NCBI RefSeq assembly: GCF_031453615.1
Contig: NZ_JAVIZT010000001.1
Location: forward strand, 2,790,001-2,854,000
Direction of reading: 5' to 3'
DNA length: 64,000 nucleotides
Source of the DNA: Microbacterium sp. SORGH_AS_0428
GTDB taxonomy: Bacteria > Actinomycetota > Actinomycetes > Actinomycetales > Microbacteriaceae
In this document: one piece after another, positions 62,473 to 64,000 of the stretch
Position numbering within the stretch: the first letter of the stretch is position 1
Layout of the letters: each line of letters starts with the position of its first letter
Made by a program: the position numbers and the translations under genes
Notes under the pieces: model-generated
The model's input: the letters and a program-made list of their open reading frames with translations, nothing else
Databases searched by the model: none
What the model was told of the DNA's origin: nothing

Positions 62473-62760
62473 TCAGCGGAACAACGTCATGTTCGCCTGC
62501 TCCGCCTCGGTGTAGTGCTGTGCGGCCACACCGAGCGCCACGTGGATGCTCGCGAGGGCGTCCTCGACGGTGCGCTGCGCGGCCCGCCACTGTTCGATCG
62601 TGCCCTGGAACATGCCGGATGCGGCACCGGTCCACGAGCTCTGCAGCGCACCGAGCTGAGCGAGCAGTGCCGTGGACTCTCCCTGCAGCCGGTCGATGGT
62701 TCCGCGGATCGCGATGGTCGCTGCCGCCACTTGGTCGCTGTCTACGGCGAAGGTCGCCAT
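62473..62760 (-). CDS. WXG100-family (ESAT-6-like) protein
   Basis: 95 residues. Two helices joined by the turn SSWTGAAS, with the W-x-G at about residues 43-45. It ends with HYTEAEQANMTLFR, near the family's C-terminal Y-x-x-x-E/D export motif (YTEAE). WXG100 proteins are substrates of type VII secretion. No EssC/EccC ATPase gene is in the window. It is a single gene between groEL and a histidine kinase gene. Confidence 0.9.
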   Translation of the reverse strand: MATFAVDSDQVAAATIAIRGTIDRLQGESTALLAQLGALQSSWTGAASGMFQGTIEQWRAAQRTVEDALASIHVALGVAAQHYTEAEQANMTLFR

Positions 62761-62867
62761 GGGAGCTCCTCTCTGTCGGAGACTCCGACGTTAGAGGCCG
62801 CGCGCTGCGACATCGCGTCCGCTCCGACGGATGGGGACCACATGCCGGCTCTCGCCGATTGGGGAGA

Positions 62868-64000
62868 TCAGGACAGCGGGAGATCCGGCAGACGCTCCAG
62901 CGGCTGGGTGTCGATGAGCAGGTGCGCGGAGGCGTCCTGGTCGACGGCGAGGGGGAGCGAGACCCGGAAGGTCGCTCCGCCGCCCTCGGTGTCGCGCACC
63001 TCGACGGTTCCCTGCAACGACTCCACGATGGAGGCGACGATCGACAGCCCAAGTCCCGATCCGCCCGTCTCCCGGGCGCGCGAGGTGTCGGCGCGCCAGA
63101 ACCGCTGGAAGATCTGCGTGCGGATCTGCTCCGGAATGCCCTCGCCGTGGTCGATCACATCGATCCAGCCCATGCGGGTCTCGAGATCCGTGCCCACGCG
63201 AAGCTCGATGGGGGAGTCCGGCGCCGAGAAGCGCTGCGCGTTGCCCAGCAGATTCGCGACCACCTGACGGATGCGGTTCTCCTCGCCCATGACGACCGGC
63301 GGCATGATCGGCGTGCGCGGATGGAAGGCAACGGGCAGCGGATGCACCTCTCCGGTGTCGCCGCCGTCGCGCGGGCGCCGCCGCAGACGGGCAGCCAGGG
63401 TGATCGCGGCCGTGGGAACGGCTCCGCGCCGACGCGGGGGCACATCTGCGGGCGCCTGCGGCGAGGCCGATACCGGCGGTGTGCGCAGGGGCTCGGGAGC
63501 GGCGGAGGTCGTGTCGATCACGCTCACGCTGCGCTGCGGTGCCGATGCGCCCACATCCAGTGCCGCATCGCGGGCGATCGGGCGCAGATCGACGGGGGCG
63601 AGCACGAGATCGCGCTTCTCATCGAGGCGTGCGAGGGCGAGGAGATCCTCGACCATGGAGGTCATGCGCATGGCCTCCTTCTCGATGCGCTCCATGGCCT
63701 GCGCGGTGGCCTCCGCATCCGGGATCGCGCCCATCCGATAGAGCTCCGCGTAACCGCGCACGGTCACGAGAGGCGTGCGCAGCTCGTGGCTCGCATCGCC
63801 GATGAACCGGCGCATCTGACGCACGGTGGCGTCGCGCTGCGAGATCGCCGCGTCGACGCGCCCGAGCATCGTGTTGATGGCACGTTTGAGTCGGCCGACC
63901 TCGGTGGTGTCCGGCTCGATGTCGGTCATGCGCTGGCTGAAGTCGCCGCCGGCGATCGCATCGGCCGTGCGCTCGACCTGCCCGAGGCTGCGGAAAGTGA
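62868..64000 (-). CDS. HAMP-domain sensor histidine kinase, N-terminus beyond the window
   Basis: About 377 C-terminal residues are visible; the frame is open to the right edge. A HAMP region (VERTADAIAGGDFSQRM) is followed by the H-box FIGDASHELRTPLVTVRGYAEL. Between the phospho-acceptor helices and the ATPase domain lies an unusual Pro/Arg/Ala-rich stretch of about 80 residues (VSASPQAPADVPPRRRG). Then come N-box VVANLLGNAQRFSAP, DHGEGIP, FQRFWRAD and GGSGLGLSI. Resembles MprB/TcrY-type envelope-stress kinases. The response regulator gene probably lies just outside the window. Confidence 0.93.
   Translation of the reverse strand, partial: TFRSLGQVERTADAIAGGDFSQRMTDIEPDTTEVGRLKRAINTMLGRVDAAISQRDATVRQMRRFIGDASHELRTPLVTVRGYAELYRMGAIPDAEATAQAMERIEKEAMRMTSMVEDLLALARLDEKRDLVLAPVDLRPIARDAALDVGASAPQRSVSVIDTTSAAPEPLRTPPVSASPQAPADVPPRRRGAVPTAAITLAARLRRRPRDGGDTGEVHPLPVAFHPRTPIMPPVVMGEENRIRQVVANLLGNAQRFSAPDSPIELRVGTDLETRMGWIDVIDHGEGIPEQIRTQIFQRFWRADTSRARETGGSGLGLSIVASIVESLQGTVEVRDTEGGGATFRVSLPLAVDQDASAHLLIDTQPLERLPDLPLS

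Overview
The window is high-GC DNA with the gene content, small operons and leaderless promoters of an actinobacterium of the family Microbacteriaceae; Microbacterium is the most likely genus. This is an inference from protein resemblance and base composition, because no rRNA is present. Gene order reads as a chromosomal backbone carrying one accessory island.

Layout. 0-2.8 kb: end of a metal P-type ATPase, a YbaK/EbsC deacylase coupled to an XRE-cupin regulator with its own operator, a conserved actinobacterial protein and tRNA-Lys(TTT). 2.8-14.0 kb: an accessory island that begins at the 3' end of tRNA-Lys. It holds two IS3-family insertion sequences, a three-gene operon around a DUF1906 cell-wall-hydrolase-like protein, several exported proteins of unknown function, a DUF3800-like fragment, and a SIR2-domain protein cut off by the second IS. 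14.0-17.7 kb: GNAT acetyltransferase, membrane protein with a GntR regulator, and an aminodeoxychorismate lyase. 17.8-39.4 kb: a phosphate superlocus with pstSCAB, ppk-mutT1, glnR, gpmA, phoU and senX3-regX3. Embedded in it, divergent from pstS, is a gene for a 1310-residue Pls/PosA-type synthetase (the epsilon-poly-L-lysine synthetase class), followed by an M1 metallopeptidase and, convergently, a phosphopantetheinyl transferase. PHO-box-like GTTCACC repeats lie between pstS and the synthetase gene. 39.5-47.8 kb: housekeeping genes (carD, ispDF, cysS, rlmB, DUF4032). 47.8-50.2 kb: sugar ABC ATPase, DsbA-like protein, tRNA-Thr(TGT). 50.2-64 kb: tandem copies of the tRNA-Thr 3' half, two LuxR regulators, acyltransferase, MarR, transporter, nitroreductase, msrB, a cold-shock gene, groEL with two CIRCE elements, a WXG100 protein and a partial histidine kinase.

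The most interesting unit is the phosphate-linked poly(amino acid) cluster: synthetase, candidate polymer-cleaving or self-protection peptidase, and the carrier-protein-activating enzyme, sitting between the Pst transporter and polyphosphate kinase with PHO-box-like sites in the shared promoter region. Other notable points are the tandem tRNA-Thr 3'-half repeats, the SIR2 gene whose stop codon is supplied by an IS end, and the two-domain cell-wall hydrolase encoded without a visible signal peptide.

Caution: three conserved genes within 3.5 kb (senX3, carD, ispDF) each carry a frameshift as written. Two of these genes are normally essential, so local sequence error is more likely than true gene decay.
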